Below, one piece after another: positions 63,008 to 64,000 of a stretch of DNA of 64,000 bases; the first letter of the stretch is position 1; each line of letters opens with the position of its first letter. This DNA is from Allobosea sp. BK604. Its GTDB lineage: Bacteria; Pseudomonadota; Alphaproteobacteria; Rhizobiales; Beijerinckiaceae. The stretch is from contig NZ_SLZF01000002.1 in the NCBI RefSeq assembly GCF_004341515.1, positions 1 through 64,000 of the forward strand, read 5' to 3'. Under the pieces are notes generated by a model, which did not search any database, had not been told where the DNA came from, and worked only from the letters and a program-made list of their open reading frames with translations. The position numbers and the translations under genes were made by a program.

Positions 63008-63226
63008 CTACCGATTGGAAGGTGGACGCGGTTTCCTTGTCGCGGCGGTCAAATAGTCGTCCGATGCCTCGACCGCAGCCTCGACGATCGGCCGGACAAA
63101 GGCTCGCAGATCGCGGCGCCATTCCTCCGATGATTTCTCCCAGGTGAATTGCCGCCTTTCGCGAGCGCTCTCGTGAAACGCCTTCGCTCCCGCCTCGATT
63201 GCGAGGTCAATGCGAGTGTCCGCCAT
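63008..63226 (-). CDS. Small hypothetical protein, MADTRID paralogue B
   Basis: This 72-residue protein starts MADTRIDLAIEAGAKAFHES and is about 90% identical to 25609-25827. Both end in an identical stretch (EASDDYLTAATRKPRPPS). Function unknown. Confidence 0.65.
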   Translation of the reverse strand: MADTRIDLAIEAGAKAFHESARERRQFTWEKSSEEWRRDLRAFVRPIVEAAVEASDDYLTAATRKPRPPSNR

Positions 63227-63506
63227 CGAAGCACTCCCTCATTTGCGCGAGACAGAGCCTAGCCCGAGACGCCTTCACTGCGAACGTAGTTTGAAATTTG
63301 CTAACCACAATAGGCTGCATTTTACTGAATTCGGAACGTCTAGAAGATCCGGGGATTGTGCCCTCATCATCGGGAGGCACGATCCATGCTCCAAAGCACC
63401 TATGTCGATGCTTGGCTCTGGCTAGCGATCTACTGGCTGGTGGCCCTAACAGCACTCCTTGCAAAAACTCTCGCGTCAAGCCCGATCCAATAGTCGATCG
63501 CGCCGC

Positions 63507-63758
63507 TCACTCCGCATCGTCAATCTGGCGGCGAAGCTCGTAATCTGCCGCGCCTTGAATAGCTTCCGCCATCCTCGCTGGAAGGTCTGGAAACTCCTCA
63601 AGAATCTCACTCTCGGATATTCCCGACCGCCGAGCATCGTCGATGGCATGTCGGGCAAACACATCAAAACGCGCGTCCACCCCGTCCTCGAGAAACTCCT
63701 CGGTCGATATGTTTTCCGCGATCCACGACTCGATGAAAGCGAGACCCCGCTCTGACAT
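63507..63758 (-). CDS. DUF768-type small protein
   Basis: The ATG at 63758 gives 83 residues starting MSERGLAFIESWIAENISTE, the usual DUF768 opening, and continuing ARHAIDDARRSGISESEILE. DUF768 proteins are small, often multicopy in Mesorhizobium and relatives; function unknown. GGGAGCAATC precedes the ATG. Confidence 0.7.
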   Translation of the reverse strand: MSERGLAFIESWIAENISTEEFLEDGVDARFDVFARHAIDDARRSGISESEILEEFPDLPARMAEAIQGAADYELRRQIDDAE

Positions 63759-64000
63759 TTGATTGCTCCCTGCCGCGACGTTCTGGAATAACAACTTGCT
63801 TTCGTGGCGCGAGTTGCCCAGTGACGCTTTAAGAGCATTGCCGCGGCCGCCATTGTCATGCCGGCGGGTTTGGCGCGAGCATCAGAAATCGTGTCGGGAA
63901 ATCGAACGCACAGTACGGTTCCGCGCGTTCATCGCGAGCGGCGGGCATTTTGTGGGTTGAGAGCCTCGAAATCCAATATGCCGGCCGTGAGGTTGACCGT
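63759..64000. other. Right edge of the window, no supported gene
   Basis: Nothing recognisable on either strand in the last 240 bases. Confidence 0.3.

Overview
The window looks like an accessory region of a high-GC alphaproteobacterium of the order Hyphomicrobiales (Rhizobiales); a Bosea-, Methylobacterium- or Bradyrhizobium-like host is my inference. Pointers are a MucR/Ros regulator, two DUF982 proteins, Usg, DUF768, DUF3606 and DUF1127 proteins, an HWE histidine kinase, two Ku genes and an intergenic repeat typical of these bacteria. The window opens inside the initiator tRNA-Met gene. Almost everything after it is mobile, duplicated or decaying. Layout: 0-1.7 kb holds the tRNA end, its terminator and a ruined IS3-type element. 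1.8-7.2 kb is a tight leftward tnsA-tnsB-tnsC-tniQ operon, the core of a Tn7-like transposon, with an Xre-type regulator divergent from it. 8.5-13.9 kb holds a HAD hydrolase, a metallophosphoesterase and a RecB/RNase H/SF1-helicase fusion, which may be a defence or DNA-processing module. An IS1182-type element with 35-bp inverted repeats follows (13.9-15.5 kb). 16-27 kb is a mosaic of small rhizobial proteins, a divergent pair of Ku genes, an HWE sensor kinase, an AraC regulator and several duplicated segments. 27.7-30.4 kb is a prophage lysis remnant (endolysin, lipoprotein, holin, membrane proteins) followed by three terminators in a row. 30.5-42.3 kb is a stress-tolerance block: three Hsp20 genes, groES-groEL with a CIRCE-like operator and a heat-shock-type promoter, Usg, a glycosyltransferase beside a broken debranching enzyme, a broken zinc alcohol dehydrogenase, a YqjD/YqjE pair, a ferritin-like DUF892 protein and a low-affinity iron permease. 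44.1-50.6 kb is a giant autotransporter gene broken by one frameshift, followed by LuxR and AraC regulators. 53-64 kb again holds small proteins, the only intact NHEJ-type ATP-dependent DNA ligase, a duplicated DUF6328 membrane protein, a PAP2 phosphatase, a second iron permease and a MucR homologue. Working logic: the two Ku proteins plus the 57.4-kb ligase could form an end-joining system. The Hsp20, GroESL, DUF892 and YqjDE genes fit an acquired stress-tolerance island. Two themes stand out. First, the NHEJ ligase gene is present as one intact copy and four fragments scattered over 42 kb, some at breakpoints of other genes. Second, tiny-protein cassettes are duplicated: a three-gene, stop-start-overlapped operon occurs at 26.0-26.5 kb and 42.4-42.9 kb, with partial relatives at 16.0 and 21.8 kb. 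No CRISPR array or cas gene was seen.
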